A stretch of 64,000 nucleotides of DNA, from NCBI GenBank assembly GCA_946965045.2, contig OX337229.1:2294001-2358000 (forward strand), read 5' to 3'. Position 1 is the first letter of the stretch; the number at the start of each line of letters is the position of its first letter. Shown piece by piece: positions 11,759 to 22,180 of the stretch. This DNA is from Epithemia pelagica. Lineage: Eukaryota > Bacillariophyta > Bacillariophyceae > Surirellales > Surirellaceae. Position numbers and translations under genes: made by a program. The notes under the pieces were generated by a model that worked only from the letters and a program-made list of their open reading frames with translations, did not search any database and was not told the origin of the DNA.

Positions 11759-12039
11759 TCACACCAACAGAATAGTGGTTTCATCGTCCATGACATCAAA
11801 ATACATCGGATCGGCATTCATATTACTGGCACAATCATCGTCATCATCGCCGACATTTGGCCATGTCCCTTGGGTGTTCATTTTCAATTCACAAACTGTT
11901 TCGTGACGGCTGATTCCTCTTGCATCGAAACGTGATTGACAGAAACGACACACTTGACAGGATATAAAGGACTCCTCTTGTTGGATTGTATTCGAGCATC
12001 TCTTTCGCGATTTTTTTTTACTTTACGACGCTGGCCCAT
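11759..12039 (-). pseudogene. Short C2HC/C2H2-type zinc-finger protein, frameshifted at an A9 run
   Basis: On the minus strand an ATG at 12,039 begins MGQRRKVKKN and enters a run of nine A. The zinc finger lies in another frame: CRFCQSRF, then an arginine-rich SRH, then C in TVCELK. An acidic DDDDD tail and a stop follow. A one- or two-base change in the A run would join the two parts. Zinc fingers followed by acidic tails occur at the N-terminus of several eukaryotic transposase families, so this may be an element remnant. Confidence 0.45.
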
Positions 12040-12427
12040 GGTGGTACGATGCTGGTGGTTTTAGATTTTGGTTTGGAATGAAAAATGCTCTATAATCGAT
12101 TTCTGCAAATTGGGACATCGGTGGTCAATCTTGTGGCATGTATCAGAATTTCTCTGCATTGGGTGGATCGGCCGACGTTGGTGCATAAAAGCGACCGAAA
12201 ATCATGTATGTACATGAACGGATCATAATATTTTCAAACGGTCGTGTGTATTTACTTAATCCAATCCAGCCTGCCGGGTTAGATACCAATGGTGATAGCA
12301 GTGATTGGAATTCAAACATCTTATACCGACGCTGTCGACATTCGAAAGGAAAACAAAGAAATTCCTTGGTTGTGGTTTGCACCTCCACCTCCACCCTCCT
12401 CCTTCTCTCTCTCATGGTTGAATCACC

Positions 12428-13687
12428 ATGGAGGAGTTTCGTCCGGCTTCCTTGTCTCCAGACTCTTCCTCTAATGAATCTACCCTCATGCCGACACCAG
12501 TTGGAGCTGAAGAAGGGGTTGAAGAGGGGGTTGAAGAAGAGCAAGTGGTAGATGACAATGAAGAAATTGATGTCTCGGCAGAGATGCAACGACTGGACGA
12601 GCTTCAATCCTCTCCAGGAGAAGGAAACTTGCCTATGAGGCGCCGTGAGTCTCCCCGTCTTGCAAAAAAGCGTGAGGATATCGCTGCTTCGGTCGCTGCG
12701 GCTATCAAGAAGTCCAAGCGCAGCAACAATCCAACTAACTTGAAGGCGACAACACAACCTGCGAGGACAACACAACCTGCGAAGACAAGTACCAAGACGA
12801 CCAAACCACCCCCTATGGCGGCAAACAAGAAACAAGGAGGAAATGGTGGGGCAGGGCGGAGCAAAGGACCAACCTACAAGAAAGGCGAAGTTGACTTTCT
12901 CTTAGATCTGTTAGAAGACCTGAAGCCAGCCTGTTCTGATGAATGGGACATCGTTACTCAAGAGTACAACAAGCAGTTTCCAGGTCGTGAACGAGACAGA
13001 CACTCGTTGCGACGAAAATTCAACACCTTACACAATAAGAAGGTACCGACAGGAAACCCTACAATGCCCGAGGATGTCGAAAGGGCCAAGATGGTCATTG
13101 GTTTGATCTGCGCAAAAGTTGATGCTAGGGGTGATGTTGATGAAGACGACCTTGGAATAGAAGAAGATGAAGAAGAAGAGGACGAACAACCTTCAAGGAT
13201 CCCGACGAACTTATTCAAGACTGGTGCCGCCGAAGCCACCAACATTACGGAGTCTTCTATTTCCACGGTACGTTCCCTTAAATCCGGACGAACTCCTCGT
13301 AGGAGGTCACCCAAACAAAAACAGACCAAAGAGCAGAAGGACCTCATGACCTGGCTCATCATGAGCATGAACAAAAAGCAGGAGAAGGACGACGAAGACA
13401 GGAAAGAGCGCGTAAAAGAGGCCCAGCAAAATGCAACGATGCAACAGCTGCTCTTCCAACAGATGTAGCAGCAAGCAACAATGGCCCAACAGCAGGCCAC
13501 ACTTGCGGCACAACAGCGCCAACAAGAACAACAACAGTTCATGATGTTTATGGCTGGTATGTTTGGAAAGAACGCCGACAACAATCAAAATTCAAAGAAG
13601 AAACGAAGCCGTGAAGAAGAAGAAGGAGAAAATGAGCACGATGACCATGGAGAACACAATGACTATCAAGATCATGAAGAAGTTTAA
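12428..13687 (+). pseudogene. Myb/SANT-like DNA-binding protein (DUF6818 type), one in-frame TAG
   Basis: Harbinger elements use such a protein to bind their ends and help the transposase. An acidic N-terminus leads to an alanine/lysine stretch. The DNA-binding domain spans about residues 150-225, with the family motifs YKKGEVDFLLDLL, WDIVTQEYNKQFPGR, DRHSLRRKFNTLHNKKVPTG and PEDVERAK. An acidic run, an SPKQKQ basic patch and a long glutamine-rich coiled coil follow. TAG at 13466 sits among glutamine codons (QQM-stop-QQAT), so CAG to TAG is the simplest explanation. The frame runs on for 72 codons of coiled coil and a basic/acidic tail. Confidence 0.8.
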
Positions 13688-13735
13688 GGACAACCATCGA
13701 ATAAAATTTAGTAAGAGTTCCATTAAAAGGATATT

Positions 13736-14952
13736 TTAGAAATTACTAGTGGCACGAGCAGCATTTTGATGAAGTTGTGGCATGTATGTCGTCTGGATTT
13801 GATTAAATCCAACAGTTGATGCTCTAAAGTTGTATAGAAGAACAATCAACCGTAGAATGACTCGGCGCTCTCCAACCTCTTCATAGGGGAGACGGTCTTT
13901 GAGGCGAGGGAAAGATGCCTGTAGACCTCTCATCCCCCACTCCGACAATTGCCGAACAGAAGTCGCGGCACGGAACAGTACGCGTCTAATCCGAACATTA
14001 CCATCGTCGTCAAAATTTGACTGATGCGACTTAAGCAAGGAAGGACGGTTTCCCCTTCCAAAGGCAGAATCAACTACCACGCGGGCTCCACCATTATCTC
14101 TTCCCGCTCATGTAGTTCATCTAACTTGTTGTAGATGTTTGAAATAGAGGCAAGTGTAGAGTCATGCCATGAACCTGGAGCGTTTATGAAACAAACACGG
14201 ATTTTGCCATCCGGTGAGTAGAGAACGAGATTGGACACATAGTGGTCGTGAGTCCATCCATTGTAAAACATGTTTTGTGTCAACAGATTTGCGGCAACAC
14301 AGAGCTTCAAACCGTCCATGGCTGCCCAAATGTTGGTGAGACACGGGTACTCGGCTTGGATTGACTGTTTGAATACAGCAATTTCTTCAGGTGTTGGAAG
14401 CTTGACCTTGGCGTCTGGGTGCTTCGCAAGGACCTTTACCAGGATCCTTCTTCCGAATCTAAGCCACACTGATAAGGGGTTGGCTGTGAAGCCGAATTTC
14501 AATTGTAGTACTTTCCTGGATCCTCGAGTACGGGTCCATGCCAGCACAAGTCCTAGACACATGACTGCTGTAATTTTCCTGCGCCTACCACGATTCCTCC
14601 TTGTAAGTCGTCGCATGTGTCCACGATTGTTATGTGACTGTGGGTAAGGAGTGTAGGCTTTGAACATCGGTCTGAACAGGGTTAGAAGCTGATTGAACGC
14701 TGCATGATCAAAACCACAAAGGGTGATTAACGCGTCATCCTGCATTGACCTAAAGAGGTGCATAAATGCAGAGTTAAGGGGGTCATGTAACGCATTTCTG
14801 CGGATTACGGACCTACGCAGTTGGTTGTATTCGTCTACTTCGTTGTTGCTCTGTTGCTGGAGAAGCAACATCATCAGAATGGAAGCTTCCTCCATTGTAT
14901 TAGTTCTTGTATGGTGGAGGGAGACGAATGAGCTCTGGGGGAGATTAGGCAT
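13736..14952 (-). pseudogene. PIF/Harbinger transposase (DDE_Tnp_4), frameshifted
   Basis: It would cut and rejoin the element. A helical N-terminus and a basic patch (RRNRGRRRK) precede the catalytic core. The first acidic residue is in AAMDGLK (about 14,315), the second in APGSWHDS (about 14,165) and the third in VVVDSAFGRGNRP (about 14,065). The reading frame ends at a TAG just before the third motif, which lies one frame away in 13736-14080. A single lost base near 14,085 would explain it. A second ATG at 14,895 (MEEASILMM) is an alternative start. Confidence 0.82.
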
Positions 14953-15172
14953 GCATGTACACGTGTATCCAAAGATAGGTTGTGTTTTTGTTGGATTTGA
15001 CCTATTTTGTATTCAGGACATAGGATAAACTTAAACTTAAACCTAATGGTTGCGTTTGTATTTATGTTTGTGTCCATTGCACTTTCAGTAAACACCCAAT
15101 AATGAACAGGGTGGGCTGAGAACACAACCATCATCTGGTGTTGCGCAACCAACAAACACAGCAGTTAACAAT
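14953..15172. other. Divergent intergenic region
   Basis: About 220 bp between the minus-strand transposase and the plus-strand three-exon gene. AT-rich; may hold both promoters, but no clear TATA box was identified. Confidence 0.4.
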
Positions 15173-16706
15173 ATGGAGGAGGACAACGTTGGTGTAAATA
15201 TTCTCACTGGACCTGAAATGCAACGAGCATTGCAGAATATGAGCAATGGACCCAGTGAGTATGATGGAGGTGATTTTGATCCTAATGAGAGACATTTTCC
15301 CGCTGGAGGACTTGTCAGTAAGTTGTTAGATGCACGGAATGGAGGAGGACAATTTGTCGGTGAGACGGCTCTACTGACGGGGGTGTTTGTGGGCTGAATG
15401 CATCAGGTGATACATTTGCTAACGACGTTTCTTCCCTTTCGGATATGTCGTCATCTTCGTCATCTACTTTGCTAACAACAGGGCCTGATCAGGCGATGGA
15501 AACTCTTCTACAAGATGATTTTCAAAATCAGTTGGCACAGGAAACACAGACAACAACAGTGCACCATAATCAATCATCTTGCCCGACAAGTACAATTGTA
15601 ACATCCACTACACACAAAGTTTCTGTCGAAAAGGACAAGAATAAGAAGCAAAAGCCGAAGAAAAAGCCCGAGGTGGTATCGGAGAAGTTTTTTGATACAT
15701 TTGTTCGGAAGGTGGCATGGCGTTATGCCAAGTATTTCTCCATCTCCGAAGATACTAAGGCAGATCCGAATGGTCTTTGGGGGAAGTATGGCAAAACATA
15801 TTTTTCTGAGCACTATTTCAAAGGCAAAGGCATTACGGATGCAAAACAACAAGAGGAGTGGTGGATTGAACATTCACCATACATGCTTGACAAGTTCCGA
15901 AGCAAACGATCAAATGTTCTGGCTTCCATGCGAAAAGCATTCATAAGTAAGTGTCAATCAAAGAGTGAATGTGTTGGTTCATCACGTCGTCTTCTCACAA
16001 AGAGATGTGAGATAATTTGTTGTGGAATCTAGAGCATGTGGGTCTTGATCTATGGCGTGACAATAATTTCCAGTGGAGCTATCCATGCCTTTTGAATGAC
16101 TGTGAAGACTTTGGGCCAATGCCTAACCTGGAAGAATGTCTGTTATTGAGAGGAGAGAAGTGTGACAACTACGCCTATTCATATCTATTGCAATTGTTTG
16201 GTCCATGTGTCTATGGTGAGAATATGCATAAAACCGTGATTGATTTCAATTTTGGTGAAAACAGTGAGCAGCAGGGAAAGGAACATTGCGAAAAGGCCTT
16301 GAAGTTATTCACTTCAAGTGACGAGGCATTCATATTGACCATCCTTGTGGATTGCTGGGATGTGTGGACTCACATGGGCAAGACCACTTTCAAGGCAAAA
16401 CTATTTGAAGTAAATCCAAGGTGGTACAATGAAAATGGTGTTGATCAAATGATTGATACATCCTCAGCAAGGTATCCTCGCTTCAAATATTCAGGCAGTT
16501 GGAACTCAAGTCGATGTATGAATGAGGATGGTATGGACTATTTTGAGGATATGGAAGAGAAAATCGCTCGTGAAGACAGAGCAGGCAACCGCAGTATCTG
16601 GTTCATGGAGTTCCTCAATCGGCAATATCGCTCTCGTATGGGGTATGCAGATGATGATGCTGTGACAAGGCCTTCTAAAAGGCCACGAAAACGGTCGTGG
16701 CAGTGA
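15173..16706 (+). CDS. Three-exon gene of unknown function
   Basis: Exons 15173-15359, 15407-15946 and 16033-16706 join to a 466-residue frame. Introns of 47 and 86 bp begin GTGAGA and GTAAGT and end CAG and TAG, and both splices keep frame. The N-terminus is acidic and serine-rich, then a lysine-rich patch (KDKNKKQKPKKKP). A globular part rich in Trp, Tyr and Phe follows (VAWRYAKYF, LWGKYGKTYF, EEWWIEHSPYML, LDLWRDNNFQWSYPCL). It ends with a basic SKRPRKRSW, a possible nuclear signal. It is the only intact spliced gene in the first 30 kb. I do not recognise the family; it may be host-derived or belong to the Harbinger element next to it. Confidence 0.7.
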
Positions 16707-16914
16707 TTGATCAGAGTGACAATTGGTTTCATTTCATATACTACTCCTATATAGCTACATGTATTGTGTTCCATTCATTCGCTGGTTGCTAGTGGGAGTG
16801 TGTGCATGAAGCTAGTTGAATGCACTGTATTCAACTTGCTTGCACTTGATGCTGGAGTAATGCACATGATGGTGATGTGACACAATCAAGGATGAGTGCA
16901 TACATAAAAGGGTA

Positions 16915-17043
16915 TGTGATGACTGTTGGTTCTTGACTGTGCATGAAGGTGGACGAATGTGATGACTGCTGGTTCTTGACTGCGCATGAAGGTGGAGGGA
17001 TGTGATGACTATTGGTTCTTGACTGTGCATGGTGTTGGAGTTG
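16915..17043 (+). repeat. 43-bp tandem repeat, three units
   Basis: Units start at 16915, 16958 and 17001 with TGTGATGACT and share TTGGTTCTTGACTGTGCATG. A 20-bp unit follows twice at 17104 and 17124 (CATGTTCTTGTAGGTGTGCA). Confidence 0.85.
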
Positions 17044-17140
17044 GTGAAATGTGGGTCATGCGCTTGCTGGTTCTGGAAAAATAACGTGAGGAAGGGGCAC
17101 GCGCATGTTCTTGTAGGTGTGCACATGTTCTTGTAGGTGT

Positions 17141-17242
17141 GCGCGTGTCCTGCGCGCGGATGATTCTAGTAGGATGCGCTTAGGGGTGCTTTCTTATCGA
17201 TAATTAAACCGCCATAAACTGGCGTACCGTTCCTTCCTTAGA
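17141..17242 (+). repeat. Left inverted repeat
   Basis: Pairs with 21324-21432 on the opposite strand. The outer part is CG-rich (GCGCGTGTCCTGCGCGCGGA). Confidence 0.8.
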
Positions 17243-17480
17243 TACACCGTTTCCCTTATTCGTCGTTGACACCAACGAGTTAATAGAACACTGCTACTTG
17301 CGAACCGGATCAAATGCTCATGAAGAATTAGATCGATCTTCGGATGTCCGCTAAAATCCACCTGACGATACTCCTTCATCGTCTCATGAGCTCGGAGTGT
17401 CCCCCAGAGCATGCCCGAAGGAGTGTGCGTTGCTTTTCCTGGTGCCCTTGGCTCTCTCAAGCTTTTGAAAACTGCCCTTA
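17194..17480 (-). pseudogene. Unknown conserved domain, copy 1 (minus strand)
   Basis: Contains REPRAPGKATHTPSGMLWGT, MKEYRQVDFSGHPKI and LILHEHLIRFASS. A diverged copy of the same domain lies on the plus strand at about 19,640-19,810, so it is a true coding unit present twice in inverted orientation. Function unknown. It begins within the left inverted repeat and is preceded, in another frame, by a copia RT fragment. Confidence 0.45.
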
Positions 17481-17776
17481 CGCAGTGCGCTAACGTAGTC
17501 TCTCATTAGGGCGTTCAAATAGGCCCCCGCTATGTCTCTGCAGTAATCACTTTCCTCGAGCGCGTCGATGATCAACAACAACATGAGGAGAGCATCAGTG
17601 GATAGGGATGCGGACGCCGTTTCTCTTTTGTCGCACCCTCTAGTCGTCCTCTTTGGATGCTTGTTTCCATTCTTGCTGTCGTTGAAACCATCCTCAATCC
17701 TCACGGCGTCCCCGTTTTCTCTGCTCTTTTTGACGTCAAGATGGACGAGAACTTCTGGCGTTGTCACATGACTCAA
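17480..17776 (-). pseudogene. Copia RT fragment (minus strand)
   Basis: LLLIIDALEESDYCRDIAGA followed by YLNALMRDYV matches the RT palm segment of copia elements, with the DVxxAYLNA motif as DIAGAYLNA. The flanks are unrelated sequence. Confidence 0.5.
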
Positions 17777-17802
17777 AGAAAGTCTTGAAGGGCGTTTAAG
17801 CC

Positions 17803-17985
17803 GTGTTCAAACTAAAAGACGATAAGATCGAGCCGCCCGAGATGTACCTCGGCACAGAGCTTGGGGTATTGTCGATGGACGGAAGGGAGGCGTGGTATAT
17901 CTCATCCGAGAAGTACATCCGCGTGGCTGCTATTGAAAATATTGAAAAACAACTCACCGAGAAAGGACAGCGTCTTCCTACAGGA
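17803..17985 (+). pseudogene. Copia RT/connection fragment (plus strand)
   Basis: FKLKDDKIEPPEMYLGTEL then WYISSEKYIRVA resembles the segment after the catalytic box of copia RT, where PPxxYLG and the W-x-S-x-x-K-Y pattern are usual. It is head-to-head with the minus-strand RT fragment 27 bp away. After about 17,985 the frame shifts. Confidence 0.5.
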
Positions 17986-18437
17986 TGCATTATGTGGGAC
18001 CAAGGGGCACTCCGGATGGAAATATCATTGGATTTCAGATTGTCCGCAATTTCCAACCTGGCATCTCTGAGAAGGTAGACTATGAAGCATGTCAAATTGT
18101 CAAGACATTTGTTATCTACGAAGATGCAATTCCGATTGTGGTGGGGAGGAGGAAGAGGAGGCAAAGGCCGATCAGAATTGGTTTGTCGTCGAGTGGAGAG
18201 CAAAGGCTTGGGTTCAGTGACGCTTCCGCATGAAGTCTATATGAAAGATCTTCCACACGGATTTTGGCAGAATTATTGGAGGTCGTAGGGATTTGTTATG
18301 GTGGTTGGATTGGAAATTTTCCCTGGAAGTAAATCAGCTCAAATGTTGCACAAAGAATTACCACTCATGTGGAAGATAATTGCTCCGTCGGGCGATTGGC
18401 ATAAGTAGGAAAATCCATACATTGTGGGAACATCGAG

Positions 18438-18887
18438 ATGGGAATACGGATGGCATCGCGGACCACGTCCAGATTGGGTCTCACCTTTGACATCCCAATG
18501 CACACTGGACATGACTGTTTTTCAACTGCGACAACAATGGAGGTCGACATTTGCGCGTTCATTGGATGGCTCCCGCAAGCAGACCACATCAAAGGCTACT
18601 ACACATATTTCAGCATAAATGAATTCCCTCCTTGTACCAACCCCAGCACCTTTTTTGATGAACAAGGGTCTTTTTCAATGCTACGAGACAGAATTTCCAG
18701 AGTTGCCATTGTGCCTCGTTTTTCTGTTGTAATGAATGGTAACACAAACAAGATGAAGTCATTGGCTAATCGTAAGGCTTTTCCAATGGGAGGTGAACCT
18801 CCATACATGTGGTCAAGAACATTCATGTGTGACCGCTACCGACGGTACAACAAGAAGCATAAACAGCCACCGGTTAATAGCATTTAA
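18438..18887 (+). pseudogene. Unrecognised ORF
   Basis: A 149-codon frame with a credible globular composition (ICAFIGWLPQADHIKGYYTY, VAIVPRFSVVMNG) and a basic C-terminus. No family recognised. It may continue a frame at 17,985-18,233. Confidence 0.3.
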
Positions 18888-19171
18888 AAGGAACACCAAA
18901 ACGTCTTATTTCACAATCACAAGAGAGGCAACAGCAGGGGAATGGATGGGGAAAAGGGTCCACGGAAGGTTGTATACGCCAACACACTGATTGCCCCCCA
19001 CACCACTATCCCAACCACCGAACCCATGGACACCAATTCCGACTCACCGTCCAGTCCTCCCCCCCAGCGAACCTGAAGTCAGACTTTAAAGATCTCCAGG
19101 AGCAGGCGGAGACTGATGCCATTGTTGTTGGGTCCATCATTTTTCCGTCTCGAGGATTTTGTTATACGTGG

Positions 19172-19810
19172 TTGTCACGGCATGATATCGGATCGGATCC
19201 ACATGTCTTTGTGGATGCTGTGTCTATCCTGTCTTTAGCTACGTCCGACATAAGCTTAGACGAGGAGCGAGCAGCAAACTTACGTGTGACGACAGCAAAA
19301 GTTGTCAGCCTCATTCAGTTTGGAAGAAGTTCCTCCGCTGTTGGGAAAAGGGGCAGACCAATCTTTGACGGCAAATTCAAGGGCTTTGGGACGTGTTCCG
19401 AAATATGAAGATTTTCATCCCCCATCGGACAGGGAACGAATCCTTGATCACGTGAAGGATGGCCGTCGTACGCTAGAACAAGCAATGGGGGTCCTTTTTG
19501 CATTCGGAACTGAGCCAGCAAGCCTCGCCCATGAGCTCTTGCTGCAAAGCAAGACCTTTTGGGACGATCTTTGCCATGGGATCGTTCGTTATTGTCAGCA
19601 GATCCAAGCGGAAAGCGAAGCCAGCGGACAGGAGGTTTGGATATTGATTTCACATTGCGTCAGGGCCGTGTTCCGCAGCCTGCGTGAAGCGCGTGCACCG
19701 GGACGAGCGACAAACACCCCTTCAGGAATGTTATGGGGCACGTAGGAGTATCGGCAGGCTGACTTTAGCGGTCACCCGAAGATAGCCCTGATTTTACACG
19801 AACATCTCAT
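19172..19810 (+). pseudogene. Unknown conserved protein, copy 2, frameshifted
   Basis: The first part (19172 to about 19,300) has FVDAVSILSLATSDISLDEE. The frame then shifts and continues as RVPKYEDFHPPSDRERILDH, a helical LEQAMGVLFAFG, and the shared domain HCVRAVFRSLREARAPGRAT, TPSGMLWGT. A TAG at 19,743 is followed in frame by EYRQADFSGHPKI and LILHEHLI, matching the minus-strand copy at 17.2-17.5 kb. Confidence 0.45.
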
Positions 19811-20084
19811 TCCGACTACTAACACGTTTCCCATGGCCGAACCACGACCCAACCGCTAACCAAAAGCCGATCCACCCCCGCCCATCGGTTGGAAACACAT
19901 ACAACGCAAGGCGGCCACAACATGGACCATGGAATCCCTCCATGGTCTCCGAAAGAACAAACAAAACCAACTCCATCGGCTCCTGCTTCGCATCTTTCGC
20001 CACCATGGTAAAACCCAGAGACCAGCGATGGCCGAAAACACGATACCCCAACTCGTCGCAAATTCTACGGAGTAGAGACACCAA
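19794..20084 (-). pseudogene. Unrecognised ORF (minus strand)
   Basis: RRICDELGYRVFGHRWSLGF, PMELVLFVLSETMEGFHGPC and LALYVFPTDGRG have the alternating hydrophobic pattern of a folded domain, unlike the low-complexity plus-strand frame over the same bases. Family unknown; start not certain. Confidence 0.35.
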
Positions 20085-20344
20085 TCCCCCAGCAAGTCAT
20101 CGAACAGGCAAACCAAAAGAGCAAATGACCAAACCAAACTCGACAATGACCGGGCCAACCCACCGGTCAACAACAACAACAAGCGAAAGACACGGAACCC
20201 ACCACAACGAACCAAGCCACGTCGACAGCACCATCGGCCACCACCTACTCCCCCGCCAGCGCCCCTATGCCCAAGCAACGACAACCCAAGAGTCGACCAC
20301 CAAACCCACCACCATCCAAACAGAAACCAAGTCCGCCAAGACAC

Positions 20345-21323
20345 TCACCAGGCACCAATCCATCTGCCCCCCAGATTCTCGGTGCAAGACCAGGGCGTTG
20401 CTGGCTTATGGGCTGATGTGGTTGATCACGTACCAAGACAAGGGCACATATAATATTGCCCGACAGTGTCGTTCATGTGATCAGCACATTGCCCAAATAT
20501 ATACTGTGCAACTGACCAGTAGCTCATGAATGGCAATACAGAATGTGCTCGAAAATATTCGAATACTATATTGGGTCCATCGTATACCTTTACACCCAGC
20601 AACCACTGTTCGACCTCGAAAAAGGGTGAGTCTAAGAGAATGCTTACGTTCGTGGATTAACCAACCAAGAATGCAAAGATGTTCACACGCATTGAGCGAT
20701 TCGAGATCACACATGTGACTAATAAAGCCTGGTAGGAGTCTTGCCACATTTTGCGTGACAGTAAGAAATCAAGAATCGATCTCTATTGCTACAATAGAGC
20801 GCAGAGGACCAGGTAGGAACAATGATGAAAGTGACAAAGCAACAAGTCTGGGTGAAGCCTTATAGTGGTGTGGAGGTATACCGCGCTCCGACGAATGTAC
20901 AACTTGTTCGAGAGAGGCTTGGAAAGACGCCGAGGCAGGTAGACGTGGTGGTGCGGGGAGCACAGTATGGAGCCAGCACTTATGAGGCAGTTTAAAACGA
21001 ATGTAGAACGTGATGATTATCGATGATAGAGGTTTTGGCTAAAGGCCCGGGAGAAATTAAATAAAGAGCACGCCCGTGATTGCTTTCGGGCCAATTACTT
21101 TGGAGCAATCATGTAAATAGTGCTCTATGGACTGAACGTTCTAGCGAAGGCAAAATGTGATGGTGAACGGAAAAGAGGTTGAAATCGAGGAGGCATGTAA
21201 TCGAAGACATGATTGCTAGTACAATGTTTCATATCGAGATTGTAACAGGATGCTATGTCTAAGATCATGTGGTGTCAGTATTTCTTGTAAACTCAAGGAT
21301 TTCCATTAGAAGGTACGGTTTTC
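20345..21323. other. No convincing gene inside the inverted-repeat element
   Basis: Only short frames are present on either strand. Composition shifts toward AT after 20,400. Confidence 0.45.
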
Positions 21324-21432
21324 ATCTAAGGAGGGAACAGTACGCCAGTTTACGGCGGTTTAATTATCGAGAGGAAAGCGCCCCTTAGCGCAACCTGCTG
21401 GGATCATCCGCGCGTCCTACTGATAACACGCG
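21324..21432 (-). repeat. Right inverted repeat
   Basis: Reverse complement of the left repeat at 17141-17242, with an extra AT-rich insertion near the outer end (about 21,421-21,427). Confidence 0.8.
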
Positions 21433-21777
21433 CAATCCTAGCATTTTGAGTCCCTTGAAGATCATGTAGGGTGGAAGAGTGATGTCAGTAATCACTGACT
21501 GGTCGTTGGTTTGAATCTCGGCGACACCCCGGCCGCCACCACGTCCCTGTCCGCCACGACCCCGGCGACCGAATCCACGGCCACCACCACGGCCACCACT
21601 GTGCGAAGTCCCGCCCCGCATCCGCTCGCGATCCTGATAGATGTATGCGTGACCGGTGGGTCCAAGGAGACGCATCTCCTGCGACGAGAAGCGGCGATTG
21701 ACATTGGTGACATCAGCGCCATAAAACATGTAGACCCCGTTCTCATGGCTGAGTCCAGCGAAATTGCACGAAGACAC
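21385..21777 (-). pseudogene. RGG-box ORF (minus strand)
   Basis: The frame includes RFSSQEMRLLGPTGHAYIY and then a glycine/arginine-rich tract (GGRGGGRGFGRRGRGGQGRG). RGG tracts bind RNA in many proteins. The C-terminal codons fall inside the right inverted repeat. An overlapping minus frame (FKGSMYDFLHVKEAC) may be its upstream part after a frameshift. Family unknown. Confidence 0.3.
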
Positions 21778-21788
21778 GCTTCTTTGAC

Positions 21789-22180
21789 ATGAAGGAAATC
21801 ATACATCGAGCCTTTGAAGGTGATGATTCTTCTAATCCTTGGAATAGGATTCAACCGTTGATTCATGGGTTCAATGAGAACCGTCGTCGGACAGTTGCAG
21901 TCTCGTCAACGATGACTCTCGACGAGATCATGAGTCCCTTCCAAACGAGGACAACTAAAACATCATCCCTTCCACACCTTTCGTACATCCAACGAAAGCC
22001 CAAACCCCTTGGAACAGAGACGAAGGTACGTAGTGGCTTGCTCTTTCTCTGTTGCTGATTATTTGGTCTTTTTGAGTTCATCCATTTGTTTCTTCTATCG
22101 TTAACCACATGCAGGCTACCGCGGACGTAAAAACTGGCTGCATGGATGGACAGGACGAGGTGGTTAGTCTCGATGCGTAA
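21789..22180 (+). pseudogene. PiggyBac-like transposase fragment with an intron
   Basis: Two exons, 21789-22025 and 22115-22180, are joined by an 89-bp GTACGT...GCAG intron that keeps frame. FNENRRRTVAVSS, MTLDEIMSPFQTR, LPHLSYIQRKPKPLGTETK and ATADVKTGCM match the catalytic region of stramenopile piggyBac-type (DDE_Tnp_1_7) transposases, in which an acidic residue of the triad lies in the LDE motif. Only about 100 residues remain before a TAA at 22178. Confidence 0.6.

Larger units (their letters stand above)
12428..14952. mobile_element. PIF/Harbinger-type DNA transposon, two convergent genes
   Basis: A Myb/SANT-like (DUF6818-type) protein on the plus strand converges with a DDE transposase on the minus strand, 48 bp apart. 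This two-gene make-up is the hallmark of PIF/Harbinger elements. Both genes carry one disabling mutation. I could not find terminal inverted repeats or a 3-bp target duplication, so the limits given are those of the genes. Confidence 0.7.
17141..21432. mobile_element. 4.3-kb element bounded by inverted repeats of about 100 bp
   Basis: 17141-17242 and the reverse complement of 21324-21432 align over about 100 bp, including GATAATTAAACCGCC and AAACTGGCGTAC, with scattered substitutions and a short indel near the outer end. The interior is a patchwork of copia RT fragments, duplicated unknown ORFs and non-coding sequence, and no intact transposase was recognised. It may be a non-autonomous or composite transposon. 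Confidence 0.7.

Noticed and set aside
12958-13584. 208-codon minus-strand frame rich in Cys and Ser
   Set aside because: Antisense shadow of the glutamine-rich coiled coil in the Harbinger DNA-binding protein.
19856-20529. Overlapping large frames on both strands rich in Thr, Pro, His (plus) or Gly, Trp, Val (minus)
   Set aside because: Biased composition produces long frames on both strands here. Only the 19794-20084 minus frame has a folded-protein pattern.
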